DNA of 64,000 nucleotides from Arcticibacter eurypsychrophilus (GTDB lineage Bacteria > Bacteroidota > Bacteroidia > Sphingobacteriales > Sphingobacteriaceae): positions 62,001 through 126,000 of the forward strand of contig NZ_MDFN01000004.1 in assembly GCF_001730525.1 (NCBI RefSeq), read 5' to 3'. Position 1 is the first letter of the stretch, and each line of letters opens with the position of its first letter. The notes beneath the pieces were generated by a model. That model did no database searches. It saw only the letters and a list, made by a program, of their open reading frames with translations, and was not told the DNA's origin. Position numbers and translations under genes: made by a program. Of the stretch, positions 25,960-35,859 are shown piece by piece.

Positions 25960-27246
25960 ATGGAAATTTTAATAATTGCTTTGCTGATCTTGCTAAATGG
26001 CATTTTCTCCATGAGTGAGATCGCATTGGTGTCCTCCCGCAGATTTACTTTAGAAAGTGCTGCAAACAAAGGGAATAAAAATGCACGCAAAGCACTTGAA
26101 CTTGCAGGCAACCCAAATACTTTTTTATCTACAATTCAAATAGGTATCACCCTTATAGGTATCCTAACCGGTATTTTTAGTGGCGAAAAATTAACCACTG
26201 ATTTTATCTTATATTTAAACCAGATTTCATTTTTGGCTCCTTACTCTCATACGCTTTCGGTAGTTCTTATCGTTTTTATTGTCACCTATTTCTCCATCGT
26301 ATTTGGTGAATTAATCCCTAAACGGATAGGTTTAGCCTTTCCTGAAGCTATATCTATGCTGGTTGCCAGTCCCATGAATATTCTTTCCGTAATTACTAAA
26401 CCTTTTATATGGCTTTTAGCAAAAAGCAGTGAATTCGTATTAGGACTACTAGTTATTAAGGAAAAGCAGGATGGAATTATAACAGAGGAGGAAATTAAAT
26501 CAATTATTGCTGATAGTACCAGTGTAGGGGAAATCCAGGAGATTGAAGAGGATATCGTTAACCGCGTATTTGCATTAGGAGACCGGAAAGCAGGTGAACT
26601 CATGACGCATCGCTCCGATTTAATATTTTTGGACATAAATGACGATATAACAGAAATAAAAAATAAGATTGAAGCAAATCCACATATTATTTATCCTATA
26701 ATTGATAAGTCTCCAGACATCCTCATAGGACTTGTATCTGTTAATAATATTTTCACATCAAGCTTTTCAAGTCCCATCTTCGACTTAAATAGTATTATAG
26801 AAAAGCCACAATACGTGCAAAAAAATATGCCTGCCTATAAAGTTCTTGAAAAGTTCAAGAAAAATAGAATTCATATGGTTATCGTGGTAGATGAATATGG
26901 ATCCATACAAGGCGCGCTTTCGATAACGGATGTAGTGGAGGAGCTACTTGGGGACATGTCTACTGATTTAAAAGTGGATGATTTAGAGATCATTCAACGT
27001 AACGACACATCCTGGTTAGCCGATGGCCAATATCCCTATTATGAATTCATAAACTATTTTGGTATAAGAAATGAAAAGGACCCGGAAGGGTTTACTACTT
27101 TGGCTGGATTGGTGCTAGAAAATCTTCATCATTATCCTGTAACTGGTGAAAAGATTAGATGGAACAAGTTTGATTTAGAAGTGGTGGATATGGATGGAAC
27201 CCGGATAGATAAAATAATGATTACTCAAGTTTTGACAAGTGATTAG
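25960..27246 (+). CDS. Hemolysin-family CNNM/CorC transporter-like protein
   Basis: 428 aa from the ATG at 25960, which begins the first membrane helix (MEILIIALLILLNGIFSMSE) as in homologues; an earlier in-frame ATG at 25915 would add 15 residues. Domains: DUF21/CNNM with four helices and the S-E-x-A-x-V-x-S-S-R motif (residues 1-190), two CBS domains (about 205-325, HRSDLIFLDIND and IVVDEYGSIQGALS) and a C-terminal CorC_HlyC domain. The family takes part in Mg2+ or Na+ transport. Confidence 0.88.
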   Translation: MEILIIALLILLNGIFSMSEIALVSSRRFTLESAANKGNKNARKALELAGNPNTFLSTIQIGITLIGILTGIFSGEKLTTDFILYLNQISFLAPYSHTLSVVLIVFIVTYFSIVFGELIPKRIGLAFPEAISMLVASPMNILSVITKPFIWLLAKSSEFVLGLLVIKEKQDGIITEEEIKSIIADSTSVGEIQEIEEDIVNRVFALGDRKAGELMTHRSDLIFLDINDDITEIKNKIEANPHIIYPIIDKSPDILIGLVSVNNIFTSSFSSPIFDLNSIIEKPQYVQKNMPAYKVLEKFKKNRIHMVIVVDEYGSIQGALSITDVVEELLGDMSTDLKVDDLEIIQRNDTSWLADGQYPYYEFINYFGIRNEKDPEGFTTLAGLVLENLHHYPVTGEKIRWNKFDLEVVDMDGTRIDKIMITQVLTSD

Positions 27247-27314
27247 TGATGATAATTTTTTGTTAGCCATTACATTAAAGAAGCACTTTTAAGTTTCCGC
27301 TTCCTTTAAACTAG

Positions 27315-27341
27315 GTCTGACTGCTAATTAAGTAGTCAGAC
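27315..27341. terminator. Hairpin between convergent genes
   Basis: GTCTGACT (27315-27322) and AGTCAGAC (27334-27341) with a short loop that pairs partly. It lies between the convergent CNNM and TlpA-like genes and probably ends transcripts from one or both. Confidence 0.55.
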
Positions 27342-27426
27342 TTAGAAACTAACCATAAGTATTCGATGTTGCTCACACAGCTTTAAAAAATTTAAACCAA
27401 TATTAATGAACAGTTTTGTTTACCCC

Positions 27427-28035
27427 TTATTTAGCTAGCTTATCAATAAATGCTGTCACTTCAGGGTTTCCGTAATCTGCTCCCCCTAAATGATGAAAAG
27501 CAAGATTGCCAAATTTGTCTAAAATCACTGTTGTCGGCATAGAACCCGAAAAATATTCCTTTGGAATTGCACCGGCGGAAATATATACTGGCAGGCTTAA
27601 ATTTTTCTTTTTCATAAATGCCAATGAGGCTTCCATTTTTCCATCAACATCAACCATGATAAACATAACATTTTTATTGTTTTTATACTTAGCATAAAGC
27701 TTGTCAATAGATGGCATCTCAGCAATACATGGTGGGCACCAAGTTGCCCAGAAATTCATAAATATAACTTTCCCTTTTTGATCAGAAAGGTTGATCGTAT
27801 TTCCTTTTTGATCAGTAAAGAGTACCTGCTGATTTGGAGCCTGTTGTACTGGGACAGAAGATGCTTCAGAAATTTCCGGAACATCAGGTTGAAATAGCCC
27901 GACTTTCATTAAGCGCTGGATTACCAGTCCTTTTACTTCAGGTCTGAAAAACAGGATAAGCACAAAAACTGTCATTACAATGGTACTTATGTTAGAAAAA
28001 GTAAACCATTTCTTATTATCTTCTAATCTTTTCAT
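27427..28035 (-). CDS. TlpA/ResA-like membrane thioredoxin, paralogue
   Basis: 202 aa, ATG start. One transmembrane helix (about 14-30) is followed by a periplasmic thioredoxin domain with WCPPC (C100, C103) and cis-proline MPTTV. It is very similar along its whole length to the protein at 8581-9222 (shared FTFSNIST, MKVGLFQP, NFWATWCPPCIAEMP). It is the last gene of the TolC-RND-adaptor unit, 10 bases after the adaptor, which suggests that pump and thiol redox protein work together. Confidence 0.87.
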   Translation of the reverse strand: MKRLEDNKKWFTFSNISTIVMTVFVLILFFRPEVKGLVIQRLMKVGLFQPDVPEISEASSVPVQQAPNQQVLFTDQKGNTINLSDQKGKVIFMNFWATWCPPCIAEMPSIDKLYAKYKNNKNVMFIMVDVDGKMEASLAFMKKKNLSLPVYISAGAIPKEYFSGSMPTTVILDKFGNLAFHHLGGADYGNPEVTAFIDKLAK

Positions 28036-28045
28036 GATATTCTTC

Positions 28046-29146
28046 TTATTTAATATTTATTTTAGTTCCTTCTGTTAATTCCTCTGTACCTGATATTACA
28101 ATTTGATCCTCTGTATTTAATTCTCCAAAAACTTCCTGCAACTCCGCTCTTCTTATACCAACAGAAACAGGGATTCGTGAAATAATTTGATTTATGGCCT
28201 TGATCACAAAGGTTCCTGATTGCGCCGTCACAATACTACTTACAGGTAGCCACATGGTAGGGACTGCACGTTTTAAATGGAGTTTGACCTGAGCATACTC
28301 ACCGCCTCCCAGTTCTGCTGAAATATTTTCAACATCAAATTCTGCTGTAACTGATCTTGATTTTTGATCAAGAACCCCGTTCTTCCTTGACAACTTGGAA
28401 TGAAATACCTTTTCAGGATGATTAGCTACAATAAAAGAAACTTTTGTATTATTATTTATTGATTGCCCGTGTTTTTCCGGGATGGCCACAGTAAGTCTTA
28501 GATTTTCAGTTTGAGCTAAAGAAAAAAGAGCAGTTTGTGATCCATCGCCAACTAATGCACCAACCGAGACATTTTTAGCTGTCACTACCCCATCGAAGGG
28601 GGCAGTAATTTTTAAATAATTTTGCAATTGCGCAGACGCACCTGTTTGTGCCTTTACAGAAGCAAAGGCCGCGCTATCGCTTCTGAATATACTTCTGGCT
28701 CTGTCTAACTCAATAGCTGATACTGCACCTACTCTTGCAGCTGCTTTTTTAAGCATGTTATAGGCCTGACGACTGTAAAGATAATTTTCATGAAATTTAT
28801 TTTCGTCTGATCTTGCTGCAAGATATTGCTGGCTGATTTCTGGCGCTTCAAGTACGGCAAGTAGTTGTCCTTTGCTAACCTTACTACCCCTGTCTACCAG
28901 GATCCTTTTGACAAACCCCTTTACTTTGGAGTACAATATGACTTCCTCGAAAGCCTTAAGCTCACCAGGTAATTCCAAAGTATATTCAGGTTGATCCAAT
29001 ATTGGCTTAATTACCCCAATAGCAGTCGCTTTCTTGATCAGTGATTGGCTTTTCTTAGGATTTTTATTCGTACATGCACCTATAAATAGTAAAAAAGGAA
29101 GCAGGTATACTAGCTGATGAGTGTATTTGCAATTTATTTGTTTCAT
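28046..29146 (-). CDS. RND efflux periplasmic adaptor (membrane fusion protein)
   Basis: 366 aa, ATG start, lipoprotein signal with C25 (FIGACTNK). HlyD/AcrA layout: lipoyl half-motifs GFVKRILVDRGSKVSKGQLL and ITAPFDGVVTAKNVSVGALV, a helical hairpin between them (about 110-170), and beta-barrel and membrane-proximal domains after. It links the inner-membrane pump to TolC. It lies 2 bases after the RND permease and 10 before the TlpA gene. Confidence 0.9.
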   Translation of the reverse strand: MKQINCKYTHQLVYLLPFLLFIGACTNKNPKKSQSLIKKATAIGVIKPILDQPEYTLELPGELKAFEEVILYSKVKGFVKRILVDRGSKVSKGQLLAVLEAPEISQQYLAARSDENKFHENYLYSRQAYNMLKKAAARVGAVSAIELDRARSIFRSDSAAFASVKAQTGASAQLQNYLKITAPFDGVVTAKNVSVGALVGDGSQTALFSLAQTENLRLTVAIPEKHGQSINNNTKVSFIVANHPEKVFHSKLSRKNGVLDQKSRSVTAEFDVENISAELGGGEYAQVKLHLKRAVPTMWLPVSSIVTAQSGTFVIKAINQIISRIPVSVGIRRAELQEVFGELNTEDQIVISGTEELTEGTKINIK

Positions 29147-29148
29147 AT

Positions 29149-32100
29149 TTAATTATTGAGATTTAAAGTCAAGACCAGTGTTTGATTTATATTTTCAGGA
29201 TCGTCAGGATCTAGTGAGGGACTAAGTATGGTTTTGTTTTTCATGACCAAAGCATATAGATGCGGCAGCACCAGCAATGAGGACAAGGTTGAAAGTAACA
29301 GTCCGCCAATGACTGCCTGCCCAAGTGGAGCAACCTGTTCGCTCCCTTCCCCCATTCCTAAAGACATTGGGATCATCCCGGCAATCATTGCAAGCGTAGT
29401 CATGATGATAGGCCTAAGTCTGGAAGATGCGGCCAGAAATGCCGCCTGTCTGGAAGAAAGTCCATATTTTAAACGGTTCACTTCTGCTTGATTGATCATC
29501 AATACCGCGTTGGAAACAGAGACACCAACTGACATGATGATGCCCATATAAGATTGCAAATTGAGTGTACTACCTGAAATGACCAGCATAATCAAACTTC
29601 CACCAATCACTGCAGGAACAACCGCTAAAATTATTCCAGACACTGCAAATGATTGATAATACGCAGTAAGCATCAAAAATATCACGACGATTGCTACAAA
29701 CAATCCATTTTGAAGGCCTGAAAGCGTATCCTCTAATAATTGCATTAACCCCTCGCTGGATACGATTACCCCTCTTGGCGGTTTGCCTATCTCTCTAATT
29801 GCTTTTTTTACGGCTTTTGATGCAGATCCAAGATCTGATTGATATGTATTGGCAAGTACACTGACATACCTGTTAGGCCCCTGTCTGTTCACCTGGGCAG
29901 GCAATTCAACCATTTTCAGCGTGGCCACATCTTCAAGTACGGGACGGGGATTGCCTGATTTTAGAGGGAGCGATCGTAACCTGTCCAAAGAGTTCATCTC
30001 CGCTTCAGGGATTTGCACCTGAACCTGAAAGACAAGACCGGATTTAGGATCAACCCATAGATTCTTGTTAGTAAAGCGGGTAGAAGAGGTGGCCATGGTG
30101 AGTGTGCGCGCGACATCTTCCATTGTTAAACCAAACTGAGCAGCAAGCTCACGATCTACGTTGATCTGCACACTTGGCGAATTTACAGGTTCAGCAATTC
30201 TTACATCCCTTAATGATGGTATTTTATGTAATTCAGCTTCAATCTTTTTAGCAAACTTTTCAGCCCCTTTCAATTGTCCTGCAGCCACCTTGATCTGTAT
30301 CGGAGTCATTGCCCCCTGACTCATGATCTTTTCAACAAGTTCTATCGGCTCAAAATTTACCTTCAGTTCCGGCATGCTGGTATGAATCTCTTTGCGGATA
30401 GATTCTTTTAAATCTACTATGGAACCTGTATAAATATGCTGATCTATGGATGCCTGTAATACTGATTCATGGGAACCGCTGGTAAATAAAAATATTGGGT
30501 TAATCGCTGTAGCAGATGGCTGTAATCCCACAAAGGCTGAACTAATCTTTATAGCGTTATCTGGCAACTTTTCCTGAATGATACTGGTTACTTTTTTCAA
30601 GTATTCCTCAGATTTCTCTAAACGGCTCCCTTCAGGAGCAACTATCCTTAACTGAATGTCTCCACTATTACTTGCTGGAAGTATATCGGTTCCAATAATT
30701 ACGCCTCCTGCCGCTATAAGCATAATAACAAATAATATATAAATACTAAGAATTTTACTCGTTCTATGCTGTCCATATCGGGTTAGAATAAGATACCGGC
30801 GCTTAAATTTTTCAAATCTCGTTAGCTTTTGCTTCTGGTTGTTAGGCTTATTATGTACCAACAATTCAGGCTTCATCATCCAGTTGGCTAAAATGGGCAC
30901 AAATGTTTGCGAGGCAATAAATGAAGCAATCATAGCAAAGGCAACTGCCATAGATAAAGGCATGAACATATCCTTAGGGATTCCCGTCATCATAAAAGAA
31001 GGGATCAAAACTGCAAGAATACAGAACAGGATCAGAATTTTAGGAATGGAGATTTCAAGCAGTGCATCCAGAATTGCCCGTTGTTTGGGTTTTTTCTTCT
31101 CGAAATGCTGATGTATGTTTTCTATTGTCACTGTAGCTTCATCAACCAATATACCAATAGCCAGGGCGAGTCCACTTAAGGTCATAACATTGATCGTTTG
31201 TCCAAACATATACAACATAATGACTGCTGAAAGAATAGCTATGGGAATGGTGAGTACCACAATTAGTGCCCCCCTTGAATCGCCAAGAAAAAGGAAAACC
31301 ATGATTCCTGTAAGCACCGCACCAAGAAGGCCTTCATGAATCAGGTTTTCCAAAGAGCGTTCAATGTACCCTGATTGGTCAAAAACATATTTAATATCTA
31401 CATCTTCAGGCATAGCTGCCTGCAACCTGGGGATCGCCGCTTTAAGATTTTCTACAACTTTTAAAGTTGAAGCATCTGCTTTTTTTATAACAGGTAAGTA
31501 GACCGATCTTTTCCCATTAATAATCGCATATCCTGTGGTTACATCTGCTGCATCTTCTACAGAAGCAATATCTTTCACAAAAATGGTATTGCCAGTAGTT
31601 AGCTTTACCGGTATATTCAGAAACTCCTCTGGATCCTTAGCAATTGAATTTAAAGGGCTCATCAGATTTTGGTCTCCGATGCGGATATTTCCAGCTGGAG
31701 AAGGAAAGCTATTTTTAGCAATAGCCATAGTCACTTCCTCTGCTGAGAGTCCATAGGACTGCATTAACCCCGGATCTACTTTCACAACAATCGTACGTAT
31801 ATTTCCTCCAAAAGGTGCGGGAGCTGTAACTCCTGGAATACTGACAAACATCGGTCTGATCTTAGTTAAAGCGAGTGTTTGAAGTTCTGTTATGGAGCGT
31901 TTTGGACTTTCAAATACCAACTGCCCAATTGGAAGTGAACTTCCGTCGAATCTGACTACCTGCGGAGGTACCGCTCCTGGTGGGAGAAAACCCATGGCTC
32001 TGGATACTTGCGTGGATACCTCAGCCGATGCTTGAGCCATATCAGTACCCGGATAAAAGCTCAGTTTCATCAAAGTGAACCCTTGTACACTTTTAAAGTC

Positions 32101-32340
32101 AATGCCATCAACACCACTAACAAAAATAAGCACCTTCTGAAACTCGTTGGCCATAAATCCATCCATATAGGCGGGGGTAAGACCACCATAAGGCATTGCA
32201 ATGTAGATCACGGGAAGTTCCACTTCAGGGAATATATCTACATTGATATTACGTATGGCATTAAAAGAAAAATATGCGATAGCAATTACAGCTACCATTA
32301 TCGTGAGTGGCTTTTTTAAAGCAAACCTAATCATATTCAT
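29149..32340 (-). CDS. RND efflux permease (AcrB/HAE-type)
   Basis: 1063 aa, ATG start, full length with 12 transmembrane helices and two large periplasmic loops. N-terminal INVDIFPEVELPVIYIAMPY matches the family, and TM4 contains GLALAIGILVDEATVTIENI with the proton-relay Asp region reduced to VDEA. It exports drugs, lipids or other compounds by proton antiport. Operon order on the minus strand is TolC, permease, adaptor, TlpA. The substrate is unknown. Confidence 0.93.
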   Translation of the reverse strand: MNMIRFALKKPLTIMVAVIAIAYFSFNAIRNINVDIFPEVELPVIYIAMPYGGLTPAYMDGFMANEFQKVLIFVSGVDGIDFKSVQGFTLMKLSFYPGTDMAQASAEVSTQVSRAMGFLPPGAVPPQVVRFDGSSLPIGQLVFESPKRSITELQTLALTKIRPMFVSIPGVTAPAPFGGNIRTIVVKVDPGLMQSYGLSAEEVTMAIAKNSFPSPAGNIRIGDQNLMSPLNSIAKDPEEFLNIPVKLTTGNTIFVKDIASVEDAADVTTGYAIINGKRSVYLPVIKKADASTLKVVENLKAAIPRLQAAMPEDVDIKYVFDQSGYIERSLENLIHEGLLGAVLTGIMVFLFLGDSRGALIVVLTIPIAILSAVIMLYMFGQTINVMTLSGLALAIGILVDEATVTIENIHQHFEKKKPKQRAILDALLEISIPKILILFCILAVLIPSFMMTGIPKDMFMPLSMAVAFAMIASFIASQTFVPILANWMMKPELLVHNKPNNQKQKLTRFEKFKRRYLILTRYGQHRTSKILSIYILFVIMLIAAGGVIIGTDILPASNSGDIQLRIVAPEGSRLEKSEEYLKKVTSIIQEKLPDNAIKISSAFVGLQPSATAINPIFLFTSGSHESVLQASIDQHIYTGSIVDLKESIRKEIHTSMPELKVNFEPIELVEKIMSQGAMTPIQIKVAAGQLKGAEKFAKKIEAELHKIPSLRDVRIAEPVNSPSVQINVDRELAAQFGLTMEDVARTLTMATSSTRFTNKNLWVDPKSGLVFQVQVQIPEAEMNSLDRLRSLPLKSGNPRPVLEDVATLKMVELPAQVNRQGPNRYVSVLANTYQSDLGSASKAVKKAIREIGKPPRGVIVSSEGLMQLLEDTLSGLQNGLFVAIVVIFLMLTAYYQSFAVSGIILAVVPAVIGGSLIMLVISGSTLNLQSYMGIIMSVGVSVSNAVLMINQAEVNRLKYGLSSRQAAFLAASSRLRPIIMTTLAMIAGMIPMSLGMGEGSEQVAPLGQAVIGGLLLSTLSSLLVLPHLYALVMKNKTILSPSLDPDDPENINQTLVLTLNLNN

Positions 32341-32345
32341 AAGGT

Positions 32346-33722
32346 TTAATTAAAATGGTTAAGTAAAGAAGAAAAGTCACCGGAAATTTCAGCTTGTTCA
32401 TTGATCATATTCCAATAGTTTTGTCCAGCCTGAATATACTCCCGATCTGAAGTTTGTAGTAATAACTGAATCTGAAGTAATTCTGTTAGATTGATCAATC
32501 CTCCTTCATATCGGGACAAATAAAGATCGTAAGCATCAACAGCTTTTTTAAAGGCCTTATAACTTTCTTCAAGCAGGTTTTCTTGTTGGGCAATCTTTAA
32601 TGATAAAGCCTGTAAAGAAGTGCTCATTTGTAACTTTTGAAGGTCATATCTCGCCTGAACTCCCTGAATTGTTTTCTCTGCTCGCCGCTTTTCCAGTGAA
32701 CTGGTATAAGCTCCGCTAATATTCCAGGTCAGACCTACCCCTATAAGATAATTGTTCGAAAAATTTTGATAACCTGAGCCAATACCATATTCGGATATGC
32801 CATTTGAATTTATACCGTTGCCCCTTGTTGAAACACCTCCTAATATGGATAGAGAGGGAAATGTTTTGCGTGATACAACTTGCTCTAAAGCTCTTTCATA
32901 ACTCAACTGTTTATCGATGAGCTGAAGATAGGGATGGCTTTTTGGCACACTGTCCGCAATCTTGCCTGCTTGATTGACCCGTTCTGATACTAAACCAGGA
33001 AGTGACCAATTTTGTGCAGGAACAACCAAGGTAAAACTTGTTTTGCTTGCTTCATATTTCCCCAACCATTCATATCGGATTGCCTTAGACTGAGAATAAG
33101 CTGATGAGGCAATTGATGTATCTGCACCAGGCTTTAGTCCTGCTAATGCTAAACTTACAGATAGATCAAGAATCTGCTTAACCCGTTTGACGTTCAGTTC
33201 GGCCCAATTCAGATTGGCATGATTGTAATATATATCAAGGTAGAGCCGGCTAACTTTAGCATGAAGAGATAATTTTTCCGCATCATAAACACTTTGGGCA
33301 CCCTGGATCTGAAAATCGGCAGCATCTACTGATTTTCTGTGTCTTCCAAATTCAAAAAACTTCCAGTCCACCAGTACTGAACCGAATGTATTGCCTATAG
33401 ACTGATCTTCGCCGTCTAAAACAGCGTTATTACCTGTAACATTAAATACACCTGGTACCGGAAAGAAAGCACCGCTAGTTCCCTGAAAAGTGCCATACGA
33501 ATTTTGTGCCTGGAGTTGTACCTGAGGGATGGCCCTACTCTGAACTTCTTTTTTACGAATCTGGTATTCACCTATCGTAGCAGCACGTTCAATAAGTCCG
33601 GGATATGTTTGATCAGCTTGATTGAATGCTTGTTTCAGTGTCAATATGTTTTTCTGTTGGGCTTTTAGCTGTATCGTAAATGCCAACAGCATGAAACAAG
33701 ACAATTGAAGAGTATACTTCAT
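32346..33722 (-). CDS. TolC-family outer-membrane efflux protein
   Basis: 458 aa, ATG start, signal peptide to about residue 21 (TIQLKAQ). Two OEP repeats rich in helices and Ala/Gln, with SRYEGGLINLTELLQIQLLL near the C-terminus as in TolC-like factors. It is the first gene of the minus-strand RND unit, 5 bases before the permease gene. Confidence 0.88.
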   Translation of the reverse strand: MKYTLQLSCFMLLAFTIQLKAQQKNILTLKQAFNQADQTYPGLIERAATIGEYQIRKKEVQSRAIPQVQLQAQNSYGTFQGTSGAFFPVPGVFNVTGNNAVLDGEDQSIGNTFGSVLVDWKFFEFGRHRKSVDAADFQIQGAQSVYDAEKLSLHAKVSRLYLDIYYNHANLNWAELNVKRVKQILDLSVSLALAGLKPGADTSIASSAYSQSKAIRYEWLGKYEASKTSFTLVVPAQNWSLPGLVSERVNQAGKIADSVPKSHPYLQLIDKQLSYERALEQVVSRKTFPSLSILGGVSTRGNGINSNGISEYGIGSGYQNFSNNYLIGVGLTWNISGAYTSSLEKRRAEKTIQGVQARYDLQKLQMSTSLQALSLKIAQQENLLEESYKAFKKAVDAYDLYLSRYEGGLINLTELLQIQLLLQTSDREYIQAGQNYWNMINEQAEISGDFSSLLNHFN

Positions 33723-33817
33723 TCTCTTTAAAATTTAATAATAGAATTGAGCAAATAAAACCTGTACTGGGTTTTCTTCCAATACAAACGAGTGTTTAAA
33801 ATTGTGATTTGCGAATT

Positions 33818-34261
33818 CTATATTAAGAGAAGCCTGTTCTGAAGAAAGAGCGAAAGCTGAGGCCAACGTTGTAGCGAATAGGGAACGGGTAACTGGCTAC
33901 TAGCTTTAAAGACAATAGGTAGCGGAAGCAGAAAAGCTGGAAGCAGGAAATATAATGCAGGAAAATTTGCATTGCCTGAATCATGCTGAAGAACCAATGA
34001 GAACAGGTCGCTTTTAGTATCAACCAGATTTTGACAAGTAGTAGAAAAATTATCTGCTTGATCACTTAAAATTAAAATGACTTTACTTGTCTTACCACTG
34101 AAGGTATTTGACATGGAGTCACCTAACAGAAGATATTGTAAGCCTTTCCTTACTGCGCAAGACGAAAACACAACAAACAGAATCAACAGGGAAACACATA
34201 AAAGCTTATAGCTTTTATGACCGATCCTATTTAATTTGTGCTCCCTTGACTTAATCATCAT
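33818..34261 (-). CDS. Small putative lipoprotein, unknown
   Basis: 147 aa from the first ATG; the true start may be the next codon or later. A hydrophobic segment ends in a lipobox-like FSSC (C35). The middle is not recognised and the C-terminal third is hydrophobic (YFLLPAFLLPLPIVF). It precedes the minus-strand RND operon by about 95 bases, and small unknown lipoproteins of this type are often found beside Bacteroidota metal or drug efflux genes. An overlapping frame exists on the same strand, so the coding call is moderate. Confidence 0.5.
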   Translation of the reverse strand: MMIKSREHKLNRIGHKSYKLLCVSLLILFVVFSSCAVRKGLQYLLLGDSMSNTFSGKTSKVILILSDQADNFSTTCQNLVDTKSDLFSLVLQHDSGNANFPALYFLLPAFLLPLPIVFKASSQLPVPYSLQRWPQLSLFLQNRLLLI

Positions 34262-34446
34262 GCCAAACCTAAGATTTTAAATCTAAACAATGTGAATTTA
34301 TTGCTTTATAAAGGGCTAGTATTAGGTATTATCCCGTAATTGTTACTTATTGTAGAAAAAAAATAAATTCAAGTTTGTTTATTAGTATTTCATTAATTGC
34401 TGTACTTGCAACCGCAATTACTCTTATTAACACTCCCGTAGTGTAG

Positions 34447-34490
34447 GTAACATATGTTACTGATTCCGGCTTTTAAGCATGTTACTTTTG
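34447..34490 (+). promoter_or_regulatory. GTAAC-N4-GTTAC operator and -7 element for the TolC-RND-DUF2892 operon
   Basis: Palindrome GTAACATATGTTAC at 34447-34460 and a perfect -7 element TACTTTTG at 34483-34490. The centres are exactly 33 bp apart, the same geometry as at the three sulfur-module sites. The predicted start is near 34495, giving a leader of only about 12 bases before the ATG at 34507. Confidence 0.8.
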
Positions 34491-34506
34491 TTTCAAATAA
34501 AAGTAA

Positions 34507-35850
34507 ATGAACAAAAAAGAATATTTGAATTGGATAGCAGTGGCCTGTTTTGTGTTTCTAAATGCGTTTGTTACAGAAATTACAGCGCAGGATGTCACTA
34601 CAAATTTAAGCCTATCTGAAGCTGTTACCGCTGCATTAGCCGCAAATAAAGATTTACAAGCAGCTGAGCTGGATGAAAATATTGCTCTAGCAAATTATAA
34701 ACAAACTGAGGCTGTTTTCCTGCCTCAGGTGACGGCATCCTATACCGCTATGAGCACCGATAACCCCCTTAACGCTTTTGGCTTTAAGCTGCAACAAAGA
34801 ACTATTACTCAAAACGATTTTAATCCCGACCTTCTAAACCATCCTTCAGGTACTAAGGATTTTATGGGCAAACTTGAAGTGCAACAACCTTTAATCAATT
34901 TAGATCTGCTTTATAAAAGGAAAGGTGCAGAAAAACAAACAGCGCTCTACAGGTTTAAAACTCTACGTACGAAAGAATATTTAACTTTTGAAGTACAGAA
35001 AGCTTATTTGCAACTGCAATTAGCATATGATGCAAACCGTGTCTTAGAGGAAGCATTAGTAACGGTAAAATCGGTATACAAATTTACAGCTAATCATTTC
35101 CAACAGGGATTAATCAAAAAAACTGATCTGTTAAATGCTCAAGTTCACGTTGCAACGGTTGAAAGTAATCTGTCGAAATCAAAAAGTGCGATTCATAACT
35201 CATCTGATCACCTTGGTTTATTAATGGGTCGAAAAATGGGTTTGATTTACAAAACAAGAGACGGTTTCAACGATCAAGTAAGTAAAAGCGATATCACTCA
35301 ACTGATTGATTCTTCAAGGGCAGATTTTATGGCTATGCAAAAAGCGATTGAGTCTTCCGATTTGATGATCAAATCTTCTCAGATGAGTTACCTGCCAAAG
35401 TTAAATGCGTTTGGAAATTATCAGTATAATGATAGCCATTTAACAGGTTTTGGAGCACGTTCTTATTTCGCAGGTATCCAACTATCATGGGATATCTTTA
35501 AAGGAGGCGGAACAAAAAATACCATTGTGGCGCAAAAGTTAGAGCGTGATAAGCTCAGTATCCAACTCACGCAGCAAAAGGATCAAAGCCAGCTAGATTT
35601 GAATAGGTCTTTCCGCGCACTGGCAGATGCAAGATTGGAAATCCTAAAGTTAGAAGAATCCATTGAACAGTCTTCAGAAGCGCTACGAATTTTACAAAAC
35701 CGCTATCAGCAGGGACTAGAGAACACGACCGATGTGTTAATGGCAGAAACTCAGCTTTCTCAACAGAAATTCGACTTGGCACAAGCCGTTTTTACGTCAA
35801 ATGTCACTAAAGCATACATGCAATTTTTAACCTCATCCACTACTAAATAA
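34507..35850 (+). CDS. TolC-family outer-membrane efflux protein
   Basis: 447 aa, ATG start, signal peptide to about residue 27 (TEITAQD). TolC-like with two OEP repeats (SLSEAVTAALAANKDLQAAE and ILQNRYQQGLENTTDVLMAE). First gene of a plus-strand operon: TolC, adaptor (9-base gap), RND permease (5-base gap), DUF2892 protein (22-base gap). It is expressed from the GTAAC-N4-GTTAC promoter directly upstream. Confidence 0.9.
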   Translation: MNKKEYLNWIAVACFVFLNAFVTEITAQDVTTNLSLSEAVTAALAANKDLQAAELDENIALANYKQTEAVFLPQVTASYTAMSTDNPLNAFGFKLQQRTITQNDFNPDLLNHPSGTKDFMGKLEVQQPLINLDLLYKRKGAEKQTALYRFKTLRTKEYLTFEVQKAYLQLQLAYDANRVLEEALVTVKSVYKFTANHFQQGLIKKTDLLNAQVHVATVESNLSKSKSAIHNSSDHLGLLMGRKMGLIYKTRDGFNDQVSKSDITQLIDSSRADFMAMQKAIESSDLMIKSSQMSYLPKLNAFGNYQYNDSHLTGFGARSYFAGIQLSWDIFKGGGTKNTIVAQKLERDKLSIQLTQQKDQSQLDLNRSFRALADARLEILKLEESIEQSSEALRILQNRYQQGLENTTDVLMAETQLSQQKFDLAQAVFTSNVTKAYMQFLTSSTTK

Positions 35851-35859
35851 ATCATTTAC

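Noticed and set aside
29228-32319. Several open frames opposite the RND permease gene
   Set aside because: All are antisense to an intact 1063-residue RND permease and have biased composition typical of shadow frames.
33823-34065. Second overlapping minus-strand frame inside the small lipoprotein gene
   Set aside because: It has no signal peptide and no family features; the longer frame with a lipobox is more plausible.
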